A stretch of DNA of 38,126 bases from an uncultured bacterium (lineage in GTDB: Bacteria > Verrucomicrobiota > Kiritimatiellia > PWTM01), in assembly GCA_937935255.1 (NCBI GenBank), contig CALGXT010000018.1:1-38126 (forward strand), given 5' to 3'. The position numbers and the translations under genes were made by a program. Under the pieces are notes generated by a model. It was not told where the DNA came from. It ran no database searches and worked only from the letters and a program-made list of their open reading frames with translations. Of this stretch, positions 1-7,985 are shown piece by piece. Numbering within the stretch: the stretch's first letter is position 1; every line of letters begins with the position of its first letter.

Positions 1-332
1 CTGGCCTGTTCGCCCCAGTGGAAAAACCGATGCTTCGCATACACCTCGCGGAGCAGGCGGATCGCCTCGTCGAAGCGGCGCGCCTGGAACGCGGCGCCGG
101 CCTGATCCATCTCCGGCGGGCGGGGCGTCATCACCTGTTTCACCCGCGCCCGCTCGAATTCCATCGTCTGACCGGAGGGAGTGGTCAAAACGATCGTGCC
201 GTCCGGCCGCGCGAGAATGTTGGCGGCCTCGATCCGGCGGTCATCCATGAGAATCACATAGCTCTGGGACTGGGCCCCGACCCGAACGGCGACGCCCGCC
301 GCCAGTACGATCGCGAAAATCGCTTTTTTCAT
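1..332 (-). CDS. Secreted TPR-like protein, 3' part cut by the window edge
   Basis: The frame opens with ATG at 332 and runs off the left edge without a stop, giving about 110 residues. The protein starts MKKAIFAIVLAAGVAVRVGAQ, a classical Sec signal peptide (KK, hydrophobic core, A-x-A-like cleavage near residue 20). A short beta-rich stretch follows (YVILMDDRRIEAANIL...), then a helix-turn-helix of TPR character (AAFQARRFDEAIRLLREVY). GGAGAG and GGAAG lie just upstream. The plan (signal peptide, small beta module, TPR-like helices) matches the 374-residue protein at 8837-9961, so the two may be distant paralogues. It is the last visible gene of the minus-strand envelope operon, 39 bases after the upstream stop. 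Function is unknown; a periplasmic scaffold role is inferred from context. Confidence 0.75.
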   Translation of the reverse strand, partial: MKKAIFAIVLAAGVAVRVGAQSQSYVILMDDRRIEAANILARPDGTIVLTTPSGQTMEFERARVKQVMTPRPPEMDQAGAAFQARRFDEAIRLLREVYAKHRFFHWGEQA

Positions 333-371
333 CTTCCGTGCTCTCCTATCCGACAGGCCCCGACCGCCCGG

Positions 372-3203
372 TCACGGCTGCGCCGTGGCGGCCCGCAGCC
401 TTGCGTCCTCCCGCCAGCGGCGGAAATCGGCAACGCGCGCGCCGTCGGGGAACAATGTCAAATACTGATCGCAATCCTCCACCGCCCGTTTGAAATCGCC
501 CAACTCCGTGAACAGCCGAACGCTGGCGGCCAACGCCTCTTCGACGAAGGGGCGCAACTTCGCGTCGGGCTTCTGCGGATTGTAGGAGAGGGCGATGCGC
601 TGGTAGGACGCCAAAGCGGAGAGGAGGCGGTCTCGCGACTCCGCCGCGCGGTTTTCCTCGGCGAGCCGCCGCGCCAGTCGCAATTGGACCTCCGCCAGCT
701 CGCTGTTGGCCGTCGCGATCAGGATCGGATCGTTCGCGTAGCGGAAAACCTCGCTCAAGGCGTCCACCGACTCGGCCAGGCGGCCGAGTTCCCGCAACGA
801 GCGGCCCAAGGTGAATTTCGCCTCGTAGAAAAGCGCGGAGCGCGGATACCGCTGAATCAATTCCTGCAGCGCCTCCACCGCCTTGTCGTATTGCTTCATT
901 TCGTAGGACGCGACGCCCAAACCGAACAGCGAGGGTTCGAGATGGACCCGGTCGGGCGGCGGAATCGTCGCGCGGACGATCTGGTAGGCCTCCGCCGCCT
1001 CGGCGTGCAGGCCGGCGCCGCGCATCAGGTCGCCCATCCGGACGATTTGATCGAGCGTGAAACGCCTGGGTTCGCGGCGCACCTCGCCCCAGGCTTCCCG
1101 GGCGGTCTCGATGCGCCCCAATTCGATGCCGGCGCTGATGCGGGCGTAGTGGGCGCTGCGACCCTCGTCGGAATTGGGATAGCGGCGGGCCAATTCCTCG
1201 AATACCTCCGAGGCCTTGGCGCTGTCGCCCAGCTCGAGATGAATGCCGCCCATGATGCTCATCGCCTTGGGGGCGAGATCGCTGTCGGCGAATTTCTTCA
1301 CGAATTGATCGAGGATGGCCAGAGCCGTGGCGCGGACGGCGGCCAATTGCGCGGGCTCGGCGGCGGAGCGGGAAAGCGCGTAACCGAGATAGAACGTCGC
1401 GTTGCGCAGCAGTTCCTGGTTTTTGGCGATTTCCGCCGCAGTCGTGCCGTAGGGATTGTTTTTCGTCGGCTCCAGCCAAGACTGCAAGGTTCGGAACTCC
1501 CGGATGGCGCGGGCGAAATCGTTCACGCGGACCAGCGCGTCGGCCAGGCTGAACTGGGCGAGCGCGCGCTCGTGACTGGGCGGCGTCTCCTTGACGAGCC
1601 GCTCGAACAGCGCGATGGCCTCCGGATAGTTCCGCGCCCGGTAGCGCGACCACGCGAGTTGGTTGAGCGCCCGCGGATAGTTCTGGTCTTTCGGATAGTC
1701 CCGGATCACGCGCTCCAGTTGGGCGTCGGCCGCCGCGTCGTTGCCCGCGCGCCGAAGCATGCCGGCCAGGCTTAACAGCACCGCGGGCGTCCGTTCGTGC
1801 CGGGGAAACCGATCCACGAAGAGATTGTACAGGTAGAGGTATTGCTCGGCGGCTTCCCGATCGAAATAGACTTTCGCCGCAACCAGCAGGCCGAGGGCCG
1901 CGTCGTCATTTTTGGAGTAGCGTTCGGCGATGTGCTCCGCCGCCGCGCGCATGCGCCAGTCGTCCCGCAGGTGGGCGTAGGCGACGACGATGTTGGAGAG
2001 CGGACGTCCGACGCCCTCGAAGTTCGGGTAGCGGTTGAGCACCGCGAGGTACTGCCGGGCGGCCTCTTCGTAACGCTGTTGATTGAATTGTGTGTCGGCC
2101 AGCCGCAACTGGGCCTGGATGACGTTGCGCAGGTGGGGCCCGAAATCCACCGTCACCGTCTTGCCGAGGCCTTCGAGCCGCGCTTTGACCTGTTCGGCTT
2201 TTTCACCGGCCGGAATAGCCCAGTCGCTGTCAGCGTAGCGGGCGAAAACGCTGAAATATTCGCGCAACGCCTCGGTCAGCAGGGCGATGCCCTCGTCCTT
2301 CGCGCCGGCCTTGAGTTTGGCTTCGGCCTGGCCGAAAAGCGTTTCGCCCAGCAGGTAGCGGGCGCCGGCGACGGGGCTCAATCCCATCGGCAGGTCTTCG
2401 CGCTTGATCAAGTCCTCGATCTGGCGATTGATGTCGTCGTAGCCGCGCAACAGCTTGATCGCCGCGTCGGGCTTGCCCTGCACGAGTTCGATATGCGCCA
2501 GCGTGATGATGGTCTGGCCGAACCAGATGTCAATCCCGCCGTTCTGAACCTCCTCGCACAGTTTCCGGGCTTTTTTGAGCAATTCGTCGCGCTTCGGACC
2601 GGCGTTCTCTTTCGCGGCGGCTCGAACCTGAACGGCTGCGATTTCCGCCATCAATCGTCGCGCGATCCCCTCTTCCGGCTTCGCCAGCAGCGCTTTCTCG
2701 TAAGCGGCGGCGGCGCCGGCGAGATCGCCCGAGACCTCCAGCATCTGGCCCAGGCGATACGCGGCGTCCATATAAAAACGCCGCACATCGGGATCGGTCG
2801 GCGCCGCGCCTTTGTACTGGGCGAAAAAGGCGTCGTACAGCGCGCGCGCCTTTTCGCGCTCGCCGATCCGAAAGTAACCGTTGGCGATCGCCAGGCGGAT
2901 GGCATGCGCGCGGGGGTTGTCTTTCGGCATGGCGGCCACGAGGGCCTCGGCGTCGGAGAAGCGCCGGCGCGCGATATGCACTTCGGCCTGAATCACCCGG
3001 CCGCGGTCGGCCTGGTCGGGGAAGCGCCGCGCCAGTTGATCGAGCAATCGCTCCGCGAAATCGGGAAAACCGTTTTGCACCAGCCACGAGGCGAAGGCGT
3101 ACTCGCGGTCGGCCTCGTTCACGGGCGTCTGCGCGCGCGCGCCCGCCGGGGCGAACACCGCCGCGAATGCCACGCCGAGGAGGAGGCTCCGCCACTTGCT
3201 CAT
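372..3203 (-). CDS. Large secreted TPR-repeat protein (943 aa)
   Basis: I place the start at the ATG at 3203, which gives MSKWRSLLLGVAFAAVFAPAGARAQ, a complete Sec signal peptide with ARA/Q cleavage. In-frame ATGs at 3218 and 3260 would only add a charged leader. The mature protein is almost entirely helical repeats with TPR spacing, for example AARQYLAVLNRYPNF, ADAQLERVIRDYPKD, PEAIALFERLVKETP, KASEVFEELARRYPNS, DKAVEALQELIQRYPRS and RAVEDCDQYLTLFPDG. The recurrent 'YP' turn after helix B is typical of BamD/YbgF-like periplasmic TPRs. No catalytic motif is visible. It lies in the minus-strand series downstream of the ExbB/ExbD genes and is almost the same length as the operon's first gene (944 aa), so the two may be paired scaffolds. 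Substrate and partner are unknown. Confidence 0.85.
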   Translation of the reverse strand: MSKWRSLLLGVAFAAVFAPAGARAQTPVNEADREYAFASWLVQNGFPDFAERLLDQLARRFPDQADRGRVIQAEVHIARRRFSDAEALVAAMPKDNPRAHAIRLAIANGYFRIGEREKARALYDAFFAQYKGAAPTDPDVRRFYMDAAYRLGQMLEVSGDLAGAAAAYEKALLAKPEEGIARRLMAEIAAVQVRAAAKENAGPKRDELLKKARKLCEEVQNGGIDIWFGQTIITLAHIELVQGKPDAAIKLLRGYDDINRQIEDLIKREDLPMGLSPVAGARYLLGETLFGQAEAKLKAGAKDEGIALLTEALREYFSVFARYADSDWAIPAGEKAEQVKARLEGLGKTVTVDFGPHLRNVIQAQLRLADTQFNQQRYEEAARQYLAVLNRYPNFEGVGRPLSNIVVAYAHLRDDWRMRAAAEHIAERYSKNDDAALGLLVAAKVYFDREAAEQYLYLYNLFVDRFPRHERTPAVLLSLAGMLRRAGNDAAADAQLERVIRDYPKDQNYPRALNQLAWSRYRARNYPEAIALFERLVKETPPSHERALAQFSLADALVRVNDFARAIREFRTLQSWLEPTKNNPYGTTAAEIAKNQELLRNATFYLGYALSRSAAEPAQLAAVRATALAILDQFVKKFADSDLAPKAMSIMGGIHLELGDSAKASEVFEELARRYPNSDEGRSAHYARISAGIELGRIETAREAWGEVRREPRRFTLDQIVRMGDLMRGAGLHAEAAEAYQIVRATIPPPDRVHLEPSLFGLGVASYEMKQYDKAVEALQELIQRYPRSALFYEAKFTLGRSLRELGRLAESVDALSEVFRYANDPILIATANSELAEVQLRLARRLAEENRAAESRDRLLSALASYQRIALSYNPQKPDAKLRPFVEEALAASVRLFTELGDFKRAVEDCDQYLTLFPDGARVADFRRWREDARLRAATAQP

Positions 3204-3322
3204 GCCTGTCGCGCCCATGTGTCGTTTCCCCGATCGGTTCGCATCGCTGTCCCCATTCATCTTCGCAGTGTAAGGTTTCGCCGCCCACCGTCAAGCGCGG
3301 GGGCGAACTTTCACCGCGCGGA

Positions 3323-5161
3323 TCAACGCCCGCGCGTCGTCCGGCCGTCTTTCGGGATGATGATCACTTTCACATCCAGCGAACCGCTATTGTCTTTCCG
3401 CAACTCCGCGGTCGGACTCTCGTTCACATCGAAATAGACCAAGCCCGATTGCCGCGCGGTGACGCCGAATTCCGAGCCGGCCGCATAGACCGAGCCGGGA
3501 AAACCGATGCGCACCAACAAGGCGCCGTAGTTCGCCTCCGTCACCGGACGCGGCGGCGCGCTCGCGCCGTAATAATGCTGGAAGGCCGGGTCTTTGCGGT
3601 CATACCCGTCCGGCCCCGTCGCCTCGCCCTTGGCCCCGATCGTCCATTGCCCCGAAGCAACCACCACGAGCCGGTCGCCCGCATTGATCCGCAGCTCGCC
3701 AGGCGACTCCCAGACCTGGCGCGCGTTGACCTTGACGCGACGGCCGGGCAGGTCGCGCTCCGGCGTCAGCCGCGCGTGCAGCGAGCGCAAATATTGCGCG
3801 CGGAATTCCGGCACGACGTGATCCGCATAGCCCGGCAACTGCACGCGGACGGCATGCGTCTCGGGCGCGATGCGGATTGTGCACGGCGTCTTCGCGACGG
3901 TCGCGCCTTCGCGATAGATGCGATCGCCGACCATGATCGTCGCGCCCGGGGGCTCCGAGGTCACGCGGACTTCCACCAACGCGGGCGGAGGCTCGCCCGG
4001 CGCTCCGGAGACCGCGCCCGACGCCGGCGCTCCGGCCGCGCCGGCCGGCGCCGCCTGCAACTCGAAAGCGACGCGCAGCGGGAAGCGCATGCCCGCGCGC
4101 GATCGCACGCTCAACGCTCCGCCCCGCGACGGATCGGGCCAGGCGACGACATCCACCGTCTCTGCGTCCTCCACGCGTCGCAGCCGAAACACGTGCGGAG
4201 TCTCCGCCGGAATCGTCCGCGCATGTTCATACGTCCAATTCGTCGTCTGCTGCGAGAGCGGATTGAACTGGCGGCCTTGATCGTTCGCCGTTCGTCCGAG
4301 CACGGCGATGCGGATCAACTCCGGCCCCGCCATTTCCGCCGAAAATCTTCCGGCGACGAACCATTCGCCCGCCGCGCCGGCGCCCTCGGACTGCGCAAAA
4401 AAGTCCGACGCCGGCGCCGGCGCATCGCCGGGCGCGCCGGGCGTCGCGACGGCGGGCGTCTCGCCGCCCGGCGTCGGCGGCGCGGGTACGGGCGCGGGCT
4501 CCGGCGCGCGACCGGGCGGCCATTCGCCCGCCGCCCATTTCGCGAACAACGTTTGCGCCGCCTCCGGATCCGCGGGGCGGTCGGACGGCGGAAGCGCCGC
4601 CAAAAACCGCTCCAGGGCCTGGGCTTTGAACTCCGCCTCCCGGCGATCCGCCTCGGCGGCGGCGGCCTCGGCTTCGGCGCGCGCCGCCGCCAGCGCCTCT
4701 TCGTTCTCGCGGCGGACATTTTCCGGCCATACGAGCCGCTTGTCTTTGGCGTACGCCGCCGCCGTCTCCTCCAGCGCCTCCTTCAGGCCGCGCGCGATCA
4801 TGATGCCGCGCACGTTGCGCACGCGCGCGCGCTCCTGCAACTCGGCGTCGGCCTTCGCGATGGCCTGCCGCAGCGCGCCGAGGATCGCGCGGTCGCGCGC
4901 CTCCGACATTCGGGCCGCCTGCGCCTCATAGGCCGCGCGAAACGTCCGAAGCTCAGGCGATTCGACGGGCGCAGGCTTCGCCACGACCGCGGGCGGCGGA
5001 TCGGCGCGTAGAGCAACCGCTCCGAACATCAGCGCGAACACCCATTTTCCAAGCCTTGGAGGAAAAAACCGCGAAGTTTTCCAAGCCTTGGAAAACGCGC
5101 CTCGGGCCGCGTCGGAAACCGACCTTCCAAGCCGCCCGAAGTGCCTGTCATCGAACGTCAC
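3323..5161 (-). CDS. Secreted PEGA-domain and LecA-like domain protein (612 aa)
   Basis: The start is a GTG at 5161, preceded by AAGGA six bases upstream. The first 39 residues span a pair of 15-bp palindromes (read as FSKAWKTSRFFPPRLGKW). The hydrophobic core VFALMFGAVALRA follows with cleavage before DPPP. Starts at GTG 5041 or ATG 5029 would lack a charged n-region. Residues about 60-190 are Ala/Glu/Arg-rich helix, probably coiled coil, followed by a Pro/Ala linker (220-260). Residues about 392-455 are a PEGA repeat (VEVRVTSEPPGATIMVGD...). Residues about 474-600 resemble the LecA/PA-IL beta-sandwich (VWESPGELRINAGDRLVVVASGQW, GPDGY, GALLVRIG), a fold that binds galactosides in LecA; binding here is not shown. 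It lies 58 bases after the preceding gene of the envelope operon. Confidence 0.78.
   Translation of the reverse strand: MTFDDRHFGRLGRSVSDAARGAFSKAWKTSRFFPPRLGKWVFALMFGAVALRADPPPAVVAKPAPVESPELRTFRAAYEAQAARMSEARDRAILGALRQAIAKADAELQERARVRNVRGIMIARGLKEALEETAAAYAKDKRLVWPENVRRENEEALAAARAEAEAAAAEADRREAEFKAQALERFLAALPPSDRPADPEAAQTLFAKWAAGEWPPGRAPEPAPVPAPPTPGGETPAVATPGAPGDAPAPASDFFAQSEGAGAAGEWFVAGRFSAEMAGPELIRIAVLGRTANDQGRQFNPLSQQTTNWTYEHARTIPAETPHVFRLRRVEDAETVDVVAWPDPSRGGALSVRSRAGMRFPLRVAFELQAAPAGAAGAPASGAVSGAPGEPPPALVEVRVTSEPPGATIMVGDRIYREGATVAKTPCTIRIAPETHAVRVQLPGYADHVVPEFRAQYLRSLHARLTPERDLPGRRVKVNARQVWESPGELRINAGDRLVVVASGQWTIGAKGEATGPDGYDRKDPAFQHYYGASAPPRPVTEANYGALLVRIGFPGSVYAAGSEFGVTARQSGLVYFDVNESPTAELRKDNSGSLDVKVIIIPKDGRTTRGR
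5047..5093. repeat. Paired 15-bp palindromes, locus 1 (inside the coding start of the PEGA/LecA-like gene)
   Basis: Two odd palindromes of the form TTCCAAG-C-CTTGGAA lie at 5047-5061 (last base G instead of A) and 5079-5093 (perfect), 32 bp start to start. A half site, TTCCAAGC, lies at 5125-5132. The same paired arrangement recurs at 24441-24487 and 30729-30774. Read on the minus strand they fall in the open frame of the PEGA/LecA-like gene. Confidence 0.92.
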
Positions 5162-5219
5162 GGTATTTCCTTCACCCGTCCCGCCCGTCCCGCGCCGGAC
5201 GCCACGGCGCGGCAGACCG

Positions 5220-5717
5220 TCACTCGACGATCTTCACGCCCGACGTCGGGGCCTCGACCGTCCAGATTTCCTTGCCTTCGGCGACGGCGGTGATGCGAAA
5301 GCGGGCGATGGTGACAGGCGCATTGGTCTGGAACATCTTGCCGTACGCCTGCTGAATATCGGCCATGCCCAGCGGCGCCCAGAAACTGATGTGCTTGTCG
5401 AGATCTTCCACCATTTTGACGTTCCGCTCGCGGTACACGAAGGAGGCCGGCTCGACGACGACCCGCCGGACCGCGCCGTCCGATCCTTTTTTCTGATACT
5501 CCTGCCGCAAGACGCACTCGAACACCAGCAGATCGTAGTCCCGCGTCTCGGACGGGGTCATGCGGAACGACCAGATCTGCTTGCCGGAGGGCAGCGGCGG
5601 ATCGGACTTGACCTCAATCAGCTTGATTCCGGCGGCGCCGGCGACGCCGGCGGAGCCCAGAAGAAGGCCCGCGAGCACCCACCGCCAAAACCGGCGCAAG
5701 ACCGAGGCCGAGCGCAT
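5220..5717 (-). CDS. Small secreted protein of unknown function (165 aa)
   Basis: The ATG at 5717 lies three bases after the stop of the VWA gene, with AAGGTGG upstream, so the two are probably translated together. The N-terminus MRSASVLRRFWRWVLAGLLLGSAGVAGAAG is a strong signal peptide with AGA/A-type cleavage. The remaining 135 residues look like a mixed beta domain (IKLIEVKSDPPLPSGKQIWSFRMTPSE..., VVVEPASFVYRERNVKMVEDL, APVTIARFRITAVAEGKEIWTVEAPTSG), with no cysteine pairs or catalytic motif I recognise. The alternating hydrophobic strands suggest an Ig-like or other beta-sandwich periplasmic fold. Its position between the VWA protein and the PEGA/LecA-like protein suggests a component of the same envelope assembly. 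The function is not known. Confidence 0.8.
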   Translation of the reverse strand: MRSASVLRRFWRWVLAGLLLGSAGVAGAAGIKLIEVKSDPPLPSGKQIWSFRMTPSETRDYDLLVFECVLRQEYQKKGSDGAVRRVVVEPASFVYRERNVKMVEDLDKHISFWAPLGMADIQQAYGKMFQTNAPVTIARFRITAVAEGKEIWTVEAPTSGVKIVE

Positions 5718-5720
5718 GAT

Positions 5721-7091
5721 TCAATCCACCTTGCCCACTTTGCGGAAATTGCCGTTGTACTGCTTGGTGAAGGCGCGAAGGAACTCCTCGCCCTCCTTGT
5801 CGATGCCGTAGCCGATGGCGTGAACCACAGGCGGCTTCCGGCCCTTGGAAATGTAGTACGCTTGCGAAAGCAGATTGAAGTGCTCCACGAAATCGGCGAG
5901 CGTCCACCACTGCATGCTCTTGGGCATGGAGGGCGGCTTGGGCATCGCCGGCCCGCGCGGCGCCGAGCTGTGCTGGCCGCCGACGGGGACGCGCCGCGTT
6001 TCCCAGCGTCCCGGCTGGGCGGGCTGGCCCTCGCGATACGGACGCGGCGGTATCCACACCTTCTCTTCCTTGTATTCCACGGGGCCGGAGGGCGCGGCGG
6101 GCGCCGAGGCGGCCGCGGCGGCGGCGCGGGCGATCGCGCCTTCGTTTTCCCGCCGCCAGGCCTCCAACTTCGCGTTCCATTCGGCCAATTGCTCGGGCGT
6201 CGGCTCCTTGCGCACGAGCGGCTCGCCGTCGCTGATGATGAGGATCGTGTCCGCCCCCACCTGGAAGGCGCCGGTCAGCGCGAGGTCGAGCCGCGTGGTG
6301 CCGCCGAGCGCCTTGAGCCCCTTGTCGCTCGGACGCAGATTGCCGCGCACCGCGCCCGCCTGCTCGAAGCTGGTGTTGAACGGCTGGAGGAAGAGCTTGG
6401 CCTCCTGCTTGTTCTTCGCGGTGGCCGGCACCATTTCCGCCTTCCACGTCGCGCCCTCATCGGCGAAGACGATCAGCGTGAAAAGGGTCTGCTCGTTGAG
6501 CGCGTCAATGACCTTGTTGATGCGCGCCTTGACGCGGTTCATGCCGGCGATGCCGCCGCGCTCCTCCTCGATCATGCTGCCGGAGACGTCCACGAGGATG
6601 GCGACGCGCGCGCCGCGGCCGCGGATGCCGAAGAAATCGAATTGCGACACGCCCTGCCCGAAGCCGCCGAGTCCCAGGCCCGTGCCGATGCCCGCGCCCA
6701 TGCCCTGGCCGCTGAAGGCCTTGAAATTCGGCTGGAAGGTCGTCTGTATGACCTTCGGATCCACCTTGATCTCCGGCAGCGCGAGATTCGAAGGCCGGGT
6801 GGAGACGAGCCGGGGCGCGATGCTCGGTCGGCTGGAACTGCGCTGCTGTTTCTGAACTTTGACCTTGTGCTCAAGCTTGCGCGGCTCGTAAGTCTTGAGC
6901 GGCGGCGGAGCGACGAATACGGTGCGCTCGTCGAGATAGGAGCGGATAAGCACCCAGGAGCCGAACGCGATCAGCGCGATCAAGTGCGCCGCCAGGCTGC
7001 CCAGCAGAATATAGGACAACAGCTTGCGCCGCTGGGCGGACATTTTGTAATAACCGAGGCCCGAAAGCCACACCGTCAAGTCCGCTTTCAT
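5721..7091 (-). CDS. Membrane-anchored von Willebrand factor A protein, TonB-like layout (456 aa)
   Basis: The start ATG at 7091 has an AAAGGAG ribosome binding site seven bases upstream. After a short cytoplasmic segment there is one transmembrane helix (about residues 25-50), then a proline/basic periplasmic linker (PPPLKTYEPRKLEHKVKVQ...) and a Gly-rich stretch (128-147). The VWA domain begins at about residue 160 with a full MIDAS: D168-V-S170-G-S172, T265/T266 and D288 (IISDGEP). After the D288 strand, about 125 residues of Ala/Pro-rich and Trp-containing sequence (295-419) interrupt the fold. A final VWA-like strand and helix follow (VVHAIGYGIDKEGEEFLRAF). Directly downstream of exbB-exbD-exbD, its topology is that of a TonB/TolA-type energised protein carrying a metal-dependent adhesion domain. 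The partner is unknown. Confidence 0.85.
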   Translation of the reverse strand: MKADLTVWLSGLGYYKMSAQRRKLLSYILLGSLAAHLIALIAFGSWVLIRSYLDERTVFVAPPPLKTYEPRKLEHKVKVQKQQRSSSRPSIAPRLVSTRPSNLALPEIKVDPKVIQTTFQPNFKAFSGQGMGAGIGTGLGLGGFGQGVSQFDFFGIRGRGARVAILVDVSGSMIEEERGGIAGMNRVKARINKVIDALNEQTLFTLIVFADEGATWKAEMVPATAKNKQEAKLFLQPFNTSFEQAGAVRGNLRPSDKGLKALGGTTRLDLALTGAFQVGADTILIISDGEPLVRKEPTPEQLAEWNAKLEAWRRENEGAIARAAAAAASAPAAPSGPVEYKEEKVWIPPRPYREGQPAQPGRWETRRVPVGGQHSSAPRGPAMPKPPSMPKSMQWWTLADFVEHFNLLSQAYYISKGRKPPVVHAIGYGIDKEGEEFLRAFTKQYNGNFRKVGKVD

Positions 7092-7115
7092 GCCGATTCT
7101 CCTTTCCGCGGCGTG

Positions 7116-7553
7116 TCATTCGGCAATCGCCGTGAACGTCACATTTTTGACACCCGCCTGCGCGCAGGCGTTCATAACGTCAATCACCCGCTGGTGCGGA
7201 ACCTCGTCCTCCGCCCAGATCGTCACCATCGGCTCGTTCTGGGCCGCCTCCGCCGAGAGGCGATAGCGGATGAGCACGCCGATCAGCTCCGGCAGCTCCT
7301 GCGACTCCGGGCTGTCGAATTCGCGACCGTTCAGAATGACGCGCCCGTTCTCCCGGATTTCGATCATCTGCTCGTCGGGCAGGTCCACCGACTGCGCCTG
7401 CGCGAGCATCCCGGGCAATCGAATGCCGAGGTCGGCCTCCGACTTCACGAGGCTCGCGCTGACCATGAAGTACACGAGCAGCAGGAAGACCATATCAATC
7501 AACGACGCCACGTTGACGTCGGGATCGTCCATGCCGCCGGGCGCCACTTTCAC
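7116..7553 (-). CDS. exbD: ExbD/TolR-family biopolymer transport protein, second copy
   Basis: The start is the GTG at 7553, with GGAGG six bases upstream inside the end of the preceding gene. The stop of that gene (7558-7556) leaves only two bases between them. The 145-residue product has a short cytoplasmic tail, one transmembrane helix and a periplasmic domain. The helix carries the family's key aspartate at D20 (SLIDMVFLLLVYFM), the residue that takes part in proton movement through ExbB-ExbD. The periplasmic part (EIRENGRVILNGREF..., VTIWAEDEVPHQRVIDVMNACAQAGVKNVTFTA) follows the ExbD/TolR fold. It forms an exbB-exbD-exbD trio with the two genes upstream. Two non-identical ExbDs beside one ExbB suggest a heteromeric stator. 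Confidence 0.93.
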   Translation of the reverse strand: MKVAPGGMDDPDVNVASLIDMVFLLLVYFMVSASLVKSEADLGIRLPGMLAQAQSVDLPDEQMIEIRENGRVILNGREFDSPESQELPELIGVLIRYRLSAEAAQNEPMVTIWAEDEVPHQRVIDVMNACAQAGVKNVTFTAIAE

Positions 7554-7555
7554 GA

Positions 7556-7975
7556 TCAACCTCCGCTTCCGCTGGGCGTGTACACGCCGAAAATGAAATC
7601 GTCTATGCCGGACGCCGCCATCGCGTTCATCACCTTCTTGATTTCGCGGTGCTTCGCGTTGGCGTCGGCGCGCAGGTAGATTTTCACGCCCGGCTCCGCC
7701 TTCACGCGCTCGGCGACGAGGTCGCGCAACTGCTCCACCGTCACCGGCTGCGCGCCGCTCAGGATCGTGCCGTCGGCCAGGATGTTCACGATCCAGCGGT
7801 CGGGTCGGTCCTTCGGCACTACGCCCTTCGAGGCCTCCGGCAGGTCCATCTTCACCGCCTGCTTCTGGCTCAAGGTGGAGGCGCACATGAAGAAGACGAG
7901 CAGCAGAAACACCATGTCAATCATGGGCGCCATCTGGAACTTGGCCTCTTCTTCGCCGAACGAGGGCAGGCGCAT
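7556..7975 (-). CDS. exbD: ExbD/TolR-family biopolymer transport protein, first copy
   Basis: The ATG at 7975 is chosen because TGAGG lies nine bases upstream and overlaps the end of exbB. The longer open frame only adds Arg/Pro-rich sequence that is the shadow of ExbB's Ala/Pro tail. The 139 residues begin MRLPSFGEEEAKFQ, followed by the transmembrane helix MAPMIDMVFLLLVFFM with the conserved aspartate D20. The periplasmic domain ends DANAKHREIKKVMNAMAASGIDDFIFGVYTP, typical of ExbD. Known family role: with ExbB it forms the inner-membrane channel that uses the proton or sodium gradient to drive a periplasm-spanning partner. The partner here is probably the VWA protein two genes downstream. 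Confidence 0.94.
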   Translation of the reverse strand: MRLPSFGEEEAKFQMAPMIDMVFLLLVFFMCASTLSQKQAVKMDLPEASKGVVPKDRPDRWIVNILADGTILSGAQPVTVEQLRDLVAERVKAEPGVKIYLRADANAKHREIKKVMNAMAASGIDDFIFGVYTPSGSGG

Positions 7976-7985
7976 AACCGAATCC

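Noticed and set aside
5088..7679. Long plus-strand open frame opposite the VWA and ExbD genes
   Set aside because: It runs antisense to several well-supported genes with clear motifs. In GC-rich DNA the opposite strand stays open by codon bias. The translation is Arg/Gly/His-rich with no domain.
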